Source of the DNA: an uncultured Pelagibacteraceae bacterium
Lineage (GTDB): Bacteria; Pseudomonadota; Alphaproteobacteria; Pelagibacterales; Pelagibacteraceae
Reading direction: 5' to 3'
Length of the DNA stretch: 41,630 nt
Assembly (NCBI GenBank): GCA_902576815.1
Contig: CACGWQ010000010.1
Coordinates: forward strand, 1 to 41,630
This document shows, piece after piece, positions 32,889-40,837 of the stretch. A model generated the notes under the pieces. It was not told where the DNA came from, made no database searches, and saw only the letters and a list, made by a program, of their open reading frames with translations. Position 1 is the stretch's first letter. Each line of letters starts with the position of its first letter. The translations under genes were made by a program, and so were the position numbers.

Positions 32889-33638
32889 TTAATAAGTAGC
32901 TCTTCCCCCACTTAGATCAAATACTGCTGCAGTCGCAAAAGAGTTTTCTTCACTAGCTAAATAAGTTACTAAAGAAGCCAATTCATTAACTTTTGCAAAC
33001 TTATTTCTTGGGATCTTTGAAAGCATGTAATTTATATGCTCTTCAGTCATTTGATCAAATATTCTTGTTTTTGCAGCCGCTGGTGTTACGCAATTTACTG
33101 CTATATTTTTTAATGCCAATTCTTTTCCTAGAGATTTTGTTAAACCAATAACTCCAGCTTTTGATGTGCTATAAGCTCCAGCATTAGGATTGCCTTCTTT
33201 TCCAGCAATTGATGCAATATTAACTATTCTTCCATAATTATTTTTTTCCAAATAAGGAACAACTGCTTTGCAACAGTAAAATACTGCATTTAAATTTAAT
33301 TGAATTACTTTTTCCCATTCCTCAATAGGATATTCTGCAACTGTTTTGTTCATACCAGTTATCCCAGCATTGTTTACAAAGATATCTATTTTATTATGTT
33401 CAGTCTCAATATCTTTTAAGCTTTTAGAAATCTCTTCAAAGTTACATACATTTACAATTTTATAACTTATGTTTTCTGAATTTATTTTTTCAACGGCTTT
33501 GTTTGCTTCTTGTTCATCAATATCCCATATAACAACTTTTGCTCCTGATTGAATGAATCTTTCCGCTATTGCAAATCCAAAACCTTGGGCTCCACCTGTT
33601 ATAACTGCAACTCTGTTACTTAGATCAAACTTTATCAT
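32889..33638 (-). CDS. Short-chain dehydrogenase, candidate 2-keto-3-deoxy sugar acid dehydrogenase
   Basis: 249-residue classical SDR. The cofactor motif TGGAQGFGFA is at about 15-24. WDID at the end of strand 2 has an acidic residue favouring NAD. NNAG (about 88-91), NIASIAG (catalytic Ser) and YSTSK (about 155-159, catalytic Tyr and Lys) are all present. The C-terminus FDLSGGRATY is shared by SDRs of sugar-acid clusters. It overlaps tctA by 14 bases. In the proposed pathway it oxidises the C4 hydroxyl of 2-keto-3-deoxy-rhamnonate/fuconate. FabG-like fatty acid synthesis is unlikely in this operon. Confidence 0.85.
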   Translation of the reverse strand: MIKFDLSNRVAVITGGAQGFGFAIAERFIQSGAKVVIWDIDEQEANKAVEKINSENISYKIVNVCNFEEISKSLKDIETEHNKIDIFVNNAGITGMNKTVAEYPIEEWEKVIQLNLNAVFYCCKAVVPYLEKNNYGRIVNIASIAGKEGNPNAGAYSTSKAGVIGLTKSLGKELALKNIAVNCVTPAAAKTRIFDQMTEEHINYMLSKIPRNKFAKVNELASLVTYLASEENSFATAAVFDLSGGRATY

Positions 33639-35103
33639 TTTTTTTCTTTCTCTTTATTAATGGAAAACTTAAAGCAATTAAAGATAAAACAAAAAATGTT
33701 AAAGCTATAGGTCTTTGAAGGAACATTAACCAGTTTCCATCGAAAATAACAAGCGATTGTCTTAAAGTTCCCTCTACTAATTCACCTAAAATTAAACCTA
33801 TAATTATAGGTACAACTGAAAATCCATATCTTCTCATAAAAAAACCAATAACCCCAAATAATAGCATCAACCAAACATCAATAATTGATTGATTTAAAGA
33901 ATATGTTCCACAAACAGAAACTGCAAAAATCATCGGCCATAATAATTTATTCGGAACTAGAGTTATTCTTGCAAATATTTTAGCTCCAAAAAATCCTAAT
34001 ACGAAGAATAAAATATTTGCAATTAGCATTGATCCAAATATTCCATAAAGAAACTCAGGTTGCTCTCTAAATAAATCTGGACCCGGTCTTACACCATGTA
34101 TGATTAATCCTGTAAGTATTACTGCTGTAGTCGCACTACCAGGAATGCCTAAAGCTAGCGTTGGTACCATAGCTCCTCCAGTAGCAGCATTATTTGCTGC
34201 TTCTGCTCCAGCTATTCCTTCAATTGATCCTTTTCCAAAATCCTCAGGTTTTTTTGACCATCTTTTTGCTTCAGCATATCCTATTAATGATGCAACAGTT
34301 CCTCCCTCTGCTGGTAAAACACCAATGAATGATCCTATGCCGCTAGATCTAATTATTGTTTTCCAAGTTTTTTTATAATCGTCGATTGATGGAAGTTTAA
34401 CTGCCTTTAAAGCTACTCTATTAAGTATTTGATTAATTAAAGTAGATTGAGTTAACATTTCACTAATAGCAAATAAACCTACTACTACTGGAATAAAACC
34501 AATACCTTCTGTCAATTCATTAATTCCAAATGTAAATCTATCTATAGATGTCATAAAATCTTTACCAACAGTTGAAATTAGAATTCCAAAAGCACCAGCA
34601 ATTAAATTTTTAATAGGACTACCTTCGCCAATTGATGCAAGCATAGTTAATCCAAAAATTGCTAGAGCAAAATATTCAGGTTGACCGAATTCGTAAGCTA
34701 AATTTGCAAGTAAAGGTGCAAAAAATATAAGAACTACAACACTAGCAATTCCACCAATTACGCTTGAAACAGTAGCCATACCTAAAGCTCTTCCAGCTTC
34801 TCCTTTTTGTGCTAAAGGGTAACCATCTAAACATGTGGCTGCTGCCGCAGGGGTTCCTGGAGTATTTATTAAAATTGCAGTAATTGCACCTCCATAAGTT
34901 CCTGCACAATAAATTGCAGTTAGTAATACAATTGCAGATAGTGGATCTAGTGTCATCGTAAAAGGTAATATTAAAGCACCGCCTGTTGTTGGTCCTAGTC
35001 CAGGAAGAACTCCAAGAATTAATCCAAAAATTGTTCCAAAAAATAAAACAATTAATAATTTATAACTAAATAAAGGAGCAAAGATTAAACCTAAATTTTC
35101 CAT
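33625..35103 (-). CDS. tctA: Tripartite tricarboxylate transporter large permease
   Basis: 492-residue membrane protein with about 12 helices. Family signatures: LGLILGVLPGLGPTTGGALILPFT at about 24-50, AIYCAGTYGGAITAILINTPGTPAAAATCLDGYPLAQKG (about 63-103), SSGIGSFIGVLPAEGGTVASLIGYA and AANNAATGGAMVPTLALGIPGSATTAVILTGLIIHGVRPGP. These glycine/proline-rich loops are the substrate and sodium path of TctA/TTT permeases. The start is 1 base after the tctB stop and the end overlaps the SDR gene by 14 bases. The substrate is presumed to be a sugar acid or related carboxylate. Confidence 0.95.
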   Translation of the reverse strand: MENLGLIFAPLFSYKLLIVLFFGTIFGLILGVLPGLGPTTGGALILPFTMTLDPLSAIVLLTAIYCAGTYGGAITAILINTPGTPAAAATCLDGYPLAQKGEAGRALGMATVSSVIGGIASVVVLIFFAPLLANLAYEFGQPEYFALAIFGLTMLASIGEGSPIKNLIAGAFGILISTVGKDFMTSIDRFTFGINELTEGIGFIPVVVGLFAISEMLTQSTLINQILNRVALKAVKLPSIDDYKKTWKTIIRSSGIGSFIGVLPAEGGTVASLIGYAEAKRWSKKPEDFGKGSIEGIAGAEAANNAATGGAMVPTLALGIPGSATTAVILTGLIIHGVRPGPDLFREQPEFLYGIFGSMLIANILFFVLGFFGAKIFARITLVPNKLLWPMIFAVSVCGTYSLNQSIIDVWLMLLFGVIGFFMRRYGFSVVPIIIGLILGELVEGTLRQSLVIFDGNWLMFLQRPIALTFFVLSLIALSFPLIKRKKKNDKV

Positions 35104-35104
35104 T

Positions 35105-35611
35105 TTATCCGTAATAAAGGTTTGTAATAATTCCAGGTGGAAATCGTAATCCTAATATTGTTTCAAAAAATACAAAAACAATTAAAGGAAATATAATTGA
35201 TACCATTATTAAATAGGCAACTCTTCTTTCTCCCCAAAAGTAAGAAACTATGATTGAAAGTAATGCTATGCCTAAAAAGAAATCTAAAAATTTTGAAACA
35301 GTTATAAAAACAACAAATGAAAGCAAAGTGATGTAAAATGAATTAGGTAATTTTTTTTCATTTTTCCAGGGATTTTTAAGAGAAATAAAATAAGTTAATA
35401 AAGTTAGCGCAATAATTAAAATTAATAGGGCCTTTGGAAATGTTGCTGGCTGTATACCTCTATTTAATATAGGAGGCACTATGTCAAAAGTAAACGTAAA
35501 GTATAATAGAATTGAAGAAATTAATATTATTACAGCTGAAACAATGAATGAACTTTTAAAAAAAAGGGACAAACTTTTGTTTGTCCCTTTTTCGTTATGT
35601 ACATCATTCAT
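35105..35611 (-). CDS. tctB: Tripartite tricarboxylate transporter small subunit
   Basis: 168-residue membrane protein with four hydrophobic segments (about 22-42, 60-75, 85-120, 130-155) in the TctB pattern, including FDIVPPILNRGIQPATFPKALLI after helix 1. The ATG at 35611 has no ribosome site. The first 21 codons contain the hairpin at 35561-35592. Apart from a TTG at codon 14 inside the hairpin, there is no other ATG/GTG/TTG before helix 1 ends, so the gene must start upstream of or within the terminator-like structure. Its expression is thus probably tied to that structure. Confidence 0.82.
   Translation of the reverse strand: MNDVHNEKGTNKSLSLFFKSSFIVSAVIILISSILLYFTFTFDIVPPILNRGIQPATFPKALLILIIALTLLTYFISLKNPWKNEKKLPNSFYITLLSFVVFITVSKFLDFFLGIALLSIIVSYFWGERRVAYLIMVSIIFPLIVFVFFETILGLRFPPGIITNLYYG
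35558..35592 (-). terminator. Terminator-like hairpin embedded in the start of tctB
   Basis: On the minus strand AAAAAGGGACAAAC (35592-35579), AAAA loop, GTTTGTCCCTTTTT (35574-35561), then further Ts to 35558: a perfect 14-base stem and a run of eight Ts (35565-35558), the best intrinsic terminator shape in the window. It begins 37 bases after the tctC stop and covers codons 7-17 of tctB. Read-through must occur for the permease to be made, and ribosomes on tctB would unfold it. Confidence 0.85.
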
Positions 35612-35629
35612 TTAAATGTACAAAATTTA

Positions 35630-36604
35630 TTAATTAATGTAACCCAATGCTTTGAGTTGAGCTGTCATTTCAGCAAGCATTTCTTCCATTTGCTTGCCCC
35701 ATTCATCTGCGCCTACAACACTAGTCTCATCAAGACCAATTTCTGTTAGGAAATTTTTATAGTAGTTGTGGCTCATAGCTTTCATCATTCCAGCTTCAAG
35801 TTGTTTAACTCTGTCTGCTGGAGCACCTTTTTTAGTTACGAAACCTCTAACAGTAGATAAAGAAACAGGTATCCCTAATTCTTTCGCTGTTGGAGAGTCT
35901 CCTATTTTAGCCATTCTATTATTTGCTAATACAACTGAAACACAAAGTTTGCCTTCATTAATTTCAGTTAGGGCCTCACCTAAATTTAAAACTCCTACAT
36001 CAATATCTCCCTTGATTAGGTTAGTTTTAATTGGCGCAACACCTTTGTAAGCAACAATAGTTGGATCTTTTAATCCACCTTTTTTAGTAAATGCAATTGC
36101 ACTAACATCATCAATTCCACCAGTGTGAGTTGTTCCATATTTTAGTGATTTTGATTTTTGCGTGCTAATAAATTTCTTAGCATCTTTGATGTCATTATTA
36201 CAATTAACAACAAATAGTTGAGGATCATCAGTTCCTCTAGCTAGCGGTTGCATATCACTTATTTTGACTTTTGTTTTACCTAAAGCCATTGATACTGCGT
36301 GACCAGTAGTCCAAGTCAAAGTGTGATTACCGTCAGCAGGAAGTGTCATCATGTAGTCCATAGATGCAGCTCCACCACCACCTTTTTTATTAACTAATTG
36401 CATGTCTTGTTTTAAAACTCTTCTTGCTCTTAACAACATCATTCTCGTAGTAACATCTGTTCCACCACCAAAACCAGCATGAGTAATTGCTTGTATTGGA
36501 TGACCATCTGCTTTTGCAGATGTAATCATAAGTGGAAGTGCTACAACGAAAAATTCAGTTACTAAAAAAGCAGCAGCTAAAAATAGTTTAAAGCTTTTTT
36601 TCAT
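35630..36604 (-). CDS. tctC: Tripartite tricarboxylate transporter substrate-binding protein
   Basis: 324-residue periplasmic protein of the TctC/Bug family. A long signal peptide runs to about SAKADG (residue 33). The family pattern includes HAGFGGGTDVTTRMMLLRARRVL, VNKKGGGGAASMDYM and the LKYGTTHTGGIDDVSAIAFTKKGG region. The ending SVVGADEWGKQMEEMLAEMTAQLKALGY also fits. Bug proteins bind carboxylated ligands through main-chain contacts, so the ligand cannot be read. It is the first gene of the minus-strand run to 25188, and a strong hairpin follows it. Confidence 0.92.
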   Translation of the reverse strand: MKKSFKLFLAAAFLVTEFFVVALPLMITSAKADGHPIQAITHAGFGGGTDVTTRMMLLRARRVLKQDMQLVNKKGGGGAASMDYMMTLPADGNHTLTWTTGHAVSMALGKTKVKISDMQPLARGTDDPQLFVVNCNNDIKDAKKFISTQKSKSLKYGTTHTGGIDDVSAIAFTKKGGLKDPTIVAYKGVAPIKTNLIKGDIDVGVLNLGEALTEINEGKLCVSVVLANNRMAKIGDSPTAKELGIPVSLSTVRGFVTKKGAPADRVKQLEAGMMKAMSHNYYKNFLTEIGLDETSVVGADEWGKQMEEMLAEMTAQLKALGYIN

Positions 36605-36673
36605 TATTTCCCTCTTAAGTTAATTTATATTTAAATATTTAATCATAATCTGTTAGAAACAGTAAGAAAAAAG

Positions 36674-37666
36674 ATGACAAATAAGAAAAAAAATATTGCT
36701 TTATTGCTAGGAGATCCATCGGGTATTGGACCAGAACTTATATCAAAACTTTTGACCCAAAACGAACTATCGAATGCAAACATTACCATAATTGGTGAAA
36801 AAAATATTTTAAACGCTGGAGATAAAATTTCAGGAAATAATTCAGACCTAGAAATTGTTACTGATTTTGATGAAATAAATTTTGATAAAAAAAGTAAGTA
36901 TTTTTTAGATATCTCTAAGGGTAAAAATAAAGATTATAATTTATCAGAGTGCTCTGCAGAATCTGGAGAAACAGTTTTAAATGCATTAAATTTAGCACTA
37001 GAACTTGCGAAAGAAAAGAAAATTGATGCTATAAATTTTGGTCCTTTTAATAAGACAAGCTTAAAATTAGGTGGATGTAAATTTGATGACGAATTACATC
37101 ATATGGCTGATAAGTTAAACGTAAAAAGTTTTTTTTGTGAATTTAATGTAGTAGATAATTTTTGGACTGCTCGAGTGACATCTCACATACCTATCAAAGA
37201 AGTTCCAGAACATATTAAGAAAGATAAAATAATGAAGCCTATAAAATTGATTAATGAAGCAATGAAATTAAATGGTATAGAAAATCCAAGAGTTGCTGTT
37301 CAAGCTCTAAACCCTCATGCAGAATTTGGTAATGAAGAGCAAGATGAGATAATACCAGCAATAGAAGAGGCAAAAAAACTTGGTATTAATGCTGATGGTC
37401 CTTTACCATGTGATACTTCTTTCATTACAGCATTTAAAAATAAAAATCATGATTGCATTGTTGGAATGTATCATGATGCTCTTCAATCTGGACTAAAGGC
37501 TTTTGGATTTGATAGAGGGGTAACAGTTCAAGGTGGTCTTCCAATTCCAATAACAACACCTGCGCATGGAACTGCGTTTGATATTGCTGGAAAAAATCAG
37601 GCAAATTTGGAGCCAACATTGCAATCGTTTAAAATTGCATTAAGAATGGCTCAAAATTTAAATTAA
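36674..37666 (+). CDS. PdxA-family NAD-dependent dehydrogenase (divergent)
   Basis: 330-residue member of the PdxA family (4-hydroxythreonine-4-phosphate dehydrogenase and relatives). Kept features: ALLLGDPSGIGPEL near the N-terminus, NFGPFNKTSL, RVTSHIPIKEV (metal histidine), LNPHAEFG, DGPLPCDTSF, MYHDA (metal histidine) and HGTAFDIAGK. Changed features: the phosphate-site GHTEF of PdxA reads DELHHMAD, and MYHDQG reads MYHDAL. This suggests another beta-hydroxyacid is oxidised and decarboxylated, as in PdxA2 or TphB. It is divergent from tctC and abuts the sugar-acid dehydratase gene, so a catabolic role is likelier than vitamin B6 synthesis. Confidence 0.82.
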   Translation: MTNKKKNIALLLGDPSGIGPELISKLLTQNELSNANITIIGEKNILNAGDKISGNNSDLEIVTDFDEINFDKKSKYFLDISKGKNKDYNLSECSAESGETVLNALNLALELAKEKKIDAINFGPFNKTSLKLGGCKFDDELHHMADKLNVKSFFCEFNVVDNFWTARVTSHIPIKEVPEHIKKDKIMKPIKLINEAMKLNGIENPRVAVQALNPHAEFGNEEQDEIIPAIEEAKKLGINADGPLPCDTSFITAFKNKNHDCIVGMYHDALQSGLKAFGFDRGVTVQGGLPIPITTPAHGTAFDIAGKNQANLEPTLQSFKIALRMAQNLN

Positions 37667-38842
37667 ATGTCTAAAATTAAAGATATAAGAACAAAAGTAT
37701 ATCAATGGAATGGTAAAACAGTTCCTCCACAAAATAATTTTTGCACAAATGCATCAGATTTACTTTATGAAAAATCAGATGCCATGGGTTCTTTCAGATT
37801 TCATGAATGGCTAATTTGTGAAATTGAAACTGATGATGGTCATATTGGAATTGGTAATGCAGCCCTCGTACCTCAGTTAGTAAAAAAAACTATTGATGAG
37901 TATCTTAAACCATTAGTTATAGGTGAAGATCCTTTTGATTACGCTTACATCTGGGAAAAAATGTATAGAAGAACTCATGCTTGGGGAAGAAGAGGTTTAG
38001 GTATGGTTGCAATATCTGCAATTGATATTGCTATTTGGGATATATTAGGAAAGTTAACTAACAAACCCGTATTTAAATTGTTAGGGGGTAGAACAAAAGA
38101 AAAGATACCTGTTTATGCATCAAAACTTTATAGCCAGCCTATCAAAGATTTACAAAACGAAGCTGAAAAATATAAAAAACAAGGTTTTAAAATGTTTAAA
38201 ATGAGATTTGGTTGGGGGCCAAAAGATGGTCCTGAAGGTATGAGAAAAAACATTGAACTTGTAGAAGCTGTAAGAGAAGTAATCGGGGATGATACTGATT
38301 TAATGTTAGAATGTTATATGGGTTGGAACCTAGATTATTCTAAAAGAATGATACCTAAATTGGTAAAATTTAATCCAAGATGGTTAGAAGAACCAGTTAT
38401 TGCTGATGATATTCATGGGTATGCAGAACTGAATAATATGAACGCTATACCAATTTCTGGGGGAGAACATGAATTTAATCTATTTGGTTTTAAACAATTG
38501 TTAGACCTCAAAGCAGTTAGCTACATTCAATATGATAATAATAGAGTTGGTGGATTTACAATCGCTCAGAAAATAAATGCTCTTGCAGAGGCTTATCAAG
38601 TTCCAGTAATTCCACATGCAGGTCAAATGCATAACTATCATTTAACAATGTCAAATTTTAATTGTCCTATCTCAGAGTTTTTTCCAGTTCATGATGTAGA
38701 AATTGGTAACGAACTATTTTATTATATTTTTGAAGGTGATCCTGCTCCAATAGATGGAATGATAGATCTAGATGATAATGTTCCAGGTCTTGGGCTTAAG
38801 ATTACAGATAAATATAAATCAGAGTTTAAAATTATTGAGTAA
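37667..38842 (+). CDS. Enolase-superfamily sugar-acid dehydratase (L-rhamnonate dehydratase-like)
   Basis: 391-residue mandelate-racemase/enolase-superfamily enzyme: a capping domain, then a barrel. The stretch [27 protein letters not shown] (about 181-207) closely follows E. coli L-rhamnonate dehydratase (RhmD). Metal-ligand positions are Glu215 in LMLECYMGW, Glu241/242 in RWLEEP and Glu267 in SGGEHEF. The first ligand is Asp in RhmD as I recall it. [10 protein letters not shown] (about 317-325) supplies catalytic histidines. It starts right after the pdxA-like stop and converges on ribokinase. It should dehydrate an aldonic acid to a 2-keto-3-deoxy acid; rhamnonate is inferred from similarity. 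Confidence 0.82.
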   Translation: MSKIKDIRTKVYQWNGKTVPPQNNFCTNASDLLYEKSDAMGSFRFHEWLICEIETDDGHIGIGNAALVPQLVKKTIDEYLKPLVIGEDPFDYAYIWEKMYRRTHAWGRRGLGMVAISAIDIAIWDILGKLTNKPVFKLLGGRTKEKIPVYASKLYSQPIKDLQNEAEKYKKQGFKMFKMRFGWGPKDGPEGMRKNIELVEAVREVIGDDTDLMLECYMGWNLDYSKRMIPKLVKFNPRWLEEPVIADDIHGYAELNNMNAIPISGGEHEFNLFGFKQLLDLKAVSYIQYDNNRVGGFTIAQKINALAEAYQVPVIPHAGQMHNYHLTMSNFNCPISEFFPVHDVEIGNELFYYIFEGDPAPIDGMIDLDDNVPGLGLKITDKYKSEFKIIE

Positions 38843-39757
38843 TTAATAATTTTCTACTTCATTGATACTTGGCATTGAATTTGCAGCCCCTTCTTTAGTT
38901 GTAGAAATGCCAGCAACTTTATTAGAAAATTCCAATGCATCAACAATTTTTAATGATTTAGCTAATGCCACACTAAAAGCTCCATTAAATGCATCTCCTG
39001 CTCCAGTAGTATCTTTTACATCGTCTTTTAATTTATGAGCATCTACAAAATGGCTTTCAGTTCCATTTGAAAAATAAACTCCTTTAGAACCTAGAGTTAT
39101 TAGCATATTTTTTACTCCTTTTTTTAAAAATTCTTTAGCTGCATTTTCTATTTCAGATTTTGTTTCTATTTTCTTTTCTAAATAAAAACTAGCCTCAGTT
39201 TCATTTGGTGTAAAATAGTCTATGTTTTTAAAGTCATTCTCAGATATTTTTGAAGCCGGAGCTGGATTTAAAATAGTAATTGATCCAGTATCTTTAGCTT
39301 TTTGTAAAGCATAACTAGTAACATCATATGGTGTTTCTAATTGTGTTAAGAATATATCTGACTTCTCGATTGCTTTTAAATTATTATCTATATCAGAACT
39401 ATTTAAAGTGCCAGCAGCGCCTGGTATGATGTTTATTGCATTATCACCTGTATTAGCATTAATCATAATACCAGCAACACCAGTTGAGTGATTTTTGTCT
39501 TTAATAATATAATCGGTATTTACTCCAGAGGATTTATATAAATTTAGTGCCATTTCAGCATTATTATCATCACCTATTTTTGTAATAAAACTTATGTTTC
39601 CGCCAAGTCTTGCTGCAGCAATGGCTTGGTTAGATCCTTTTCCACCAGGTCCTATTAAGTGTTTTGTTCCTAAAATAGTTTGCCCCACATCAGGAATTTT
39701 TTCACCGATAAAACATAGATCTGCAACAAATACTCCAAATACACATATAGATTTCAT
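38843..39757 (-). CDS. rbsK: Ribokinase (PfkB family)
   Basis: 304-residue PfkB carbohydrate kinase. The N-terminal substrate motif GPGGKGSNQAIAAARLGG (about 37-54) and the C-terminal active-site KDTTGAGDAFNGAF (catalytic Asp about 252) are intact. The ribokinase-like ILNPAPA, FTPNETEA and the ending STTKEGAANSMPS favour ribose or deoxyribose over fructose or adenosine. It lies 4 bases after the FucU/RbsD gene, and a sugar-binding protein gene follows further upstream, giving a split ribose-like set. Confidence 0.88.
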   Translation of the reverse strand: MKSICVFGVFVADLCFIGEKIPDVGQTILGTKHLIGPGGKGSNQAIAAARLGGNISFITKIGDDNNAEMALNLYKSSGVNTDYIIKDKNHSTGVAGIMINANTGDNAINIIPGAAGTLNSSDIDNNLKAIEKSDIFLTQLETPYDVTSYALQKAKDTGSITILNPAPASKISENDFKNIDYFTPNETEASFYLEKKIETKSEIENAAKEFLKKGVKNMLITLGSKGVYFSNGTESHFVDAHKLKDDVKDTTGAGDAFNGAFSVALAKSLKIVDALEFSNKVAGISTTKEGAANSMPSINEVENY

Positions 39758-39761
39758 TTAA

Positions 39762-40223
39762 TTAAGACCAGACTTTACCATCAGGAAGAATAACTCCTTT
39801 AGTAATAATAAAACATCCAAAAGGTCGGGCATCTGTAGTGGTTACAATACAATATGCTTTTTTTGCTTCTTCATAAAAATTTTGTCTTGAAATTGATCCA
39901 ACTTTCCAATGGGGACCAGAATTATTTTTTACTGCTTCAATAAATTCTTTATGGGTTTCAGTTAGTTCGTCTGGTTTATCATCTACTTCCATTCTAAGTG
40001 CAGGTGAGCCCCCTTGTGATACGGTAAAACTATCTAATGGAAAAACAGATAAAATTGCATTTGCTGCACTTTTAATGTCTACCCCATCCAATCGAATTAC
40101 ATTTTTATTCATAGAATTTGCGGGAAAATTAGCATCAGCAAGAATAATTTTCTCGCCGTGACCCATGGATCTTAAATTAAAAAGTAATTCAGGGCTTAAA
40201 ACTGGATTAATATTTATTAACAT
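39762..40223 (-). CDS. RbsD/FucU-family sugar mutarotase
   Basis: 153-residue protein of the RbsD/FucU family, which interconverts sugar anomers or pyranose and furanose forms. The opening SPELLFNLRSMGHGEKIILADANFPANS (catalytic-site histidine and aspartate) and the end FYEEAKKAYCIVTTTDARPFGCFIITKGV are nearer to FucU (L-fucose mutarotase) than to RbsD, which lacks the ANFPA...RLDG arrangement. It lies directly upstream of ribokinase, so ribose cannot be excluded. No ATG alternative is evident. It faces the DsrE-family gene across the largest gap in the window (173 bases). Confidence 0.85.
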   Translation of the reverse strand: MLININPVLSPELLFNLRSMGHGEKIILADANFPANSMNKNVIRLDGVDIKSAANAILSVFPLDSFTVSQGGSPALRMEVDDKPDELTETHKEFIEAVKNNSGPHWKVGSISRQNFYEEAKKAYCIVTTTDARPFGCFIITKGVILPDGKVWS

Positions 40224-40349
40224 TTTATAAGTATATTATATTCTTTTTAAGATTTCTAACATTACTTGAATTAATTAATTTACATAATTTTTTTTATCAA
40301 AAATTCTGAAAATATTTTCTTTGTACTTATTTATTCATTGAATTTAAAA

Positions 40350-40369
40350 TGTTATGTTATAACATAACA
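40350..40369. promoter_or_regulatory. Perfect 20-bp palindrome, candidate Zur operator
   Basis: TGTTATGTTATAACATAACA is its own reverse complement. Its core ATGTTATAACAT equals the centre of the zinc-uptake-regulator consensus for Rhodobacter-type alphaproteobacteria as I recall it (GATATGTTATAACATATC), with two symmetric differences. It lies 27 bases before the DsrE-family ATG, where it would overlap the promoter or transcription start, and 127 bases before the mutarotase gene. The remaining gap (40224-40349) is plain AT-rich sequence. Confidence 0.6.
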
Positions 40370-40396
40370 AATAATATATAAAAATTAGGTGAAAAT

Positions 40397-40774
40397 ATGA
40401 AAATTGCTTATGTATTTAAAACAAGTATGGCTAGTACTTTCCAACTTGCTACAATGATATTACCACAACTGGAAAAAAACTCTCACGTAGTTGATGTTGC
40501 TGGAATGTTTTTTTTTGATGATAACCTTTTTTGTTTAAAAAAAGGAGATCACATCGGTGAAAGGTTAGCAAAAATTGCTAATGAGAAGAAAATGCTGTTG
40601 ATGGTATGTGATGCCTGCGCTGTTAGACGAGGTTTTGCTGATGGAACTTTAGAACAATGCGGAAGTGGAGACGTTAAAGCAAAAGGTTTAGTTGATGGTG
40701 TGGTGGCCGGATGCTTTCCACAATTATATACTGCACTTGGATCAAATCCACCTGATCAAGTAATCACTCTTTAA
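40397..40774 (+). CDS. DsrE-family small cytoplasmic protein
   Basis: 125 residues with a DsrE/DsrF/TusD-like Rossmannoid pattern: IAYVFKTSMASTFQLATMILPQL, HVVDVAGMFFFDDNLFCLKKGD, LLMVCDACAVRRGFADG (a CxxC pair) and GLVDGVVAGCFPQLYTAL (another cysteine). DsrE proteins handle sulfane sulfur on cysteines; the CxxC could equally bind a metal. An AGGTGA ribosome site lies before the ATG. It is a single gene ending at a bidirectional terminator. The palindrome upstream suggests metal-dependent repression, so a role in zinc or thiol homeostasis is possible. I do not recognise a characterised orthologue. Confidence 0.7.
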   Translation: MKIAYVFKTSMASTFQLATMILPQLEKNSHVVDVAGMFFFDDNLFCLKKGDHIGERLAKIANEKKMLLMVCDACAVRRGFADGTLEQCGSGDVKAKGLVDGVVAGCFPQLYTALGSNPPDQVITL

Positions 40775-40786
40775 AATAAATAAAAA

Positions 40787-40818
40787 AAAAAGGGTGGAAT
40801 AAAAATTCCACCCTTTTT
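40787..40818. terminator. Bidirectional terminator between DsrE and sugar-binding-protein genes
   Basis: AAAAAGGGTGGAAT (40787-40800) pairs with ATTCCACCCTTTTT (40805-40818) across a 4-base loop, with A-tract on one side and T-tract on the other, so it can stop transcription from both directions. It is 12 bases after the DsrE-family stop and 19 bases after the stop of the minus-strand binding-protein gene. Confidence 0.88.
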
Positions 40819-40837
40819 AAATGTTATAGACTAATGA

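Noticed and set aside
34100..34378. Open frame opposite tctA
   Set aside because: It mirrors the conserved glycine/alanine-rich core of tctA in reverse; no independent evidence for a gene.
36627..36638. ATATTTAAATAT palindrome between tctC and the PdxA-like gene
   Set aside because: It is A/T only and short; such palindromes are expected by chance in this base composition.
36650..36662. CTGTT-AGA-AACAG inverted repeat before the PdxA-like gene
   Set aside because: Only 5-base arms; not convincing as an operator without conservation data.
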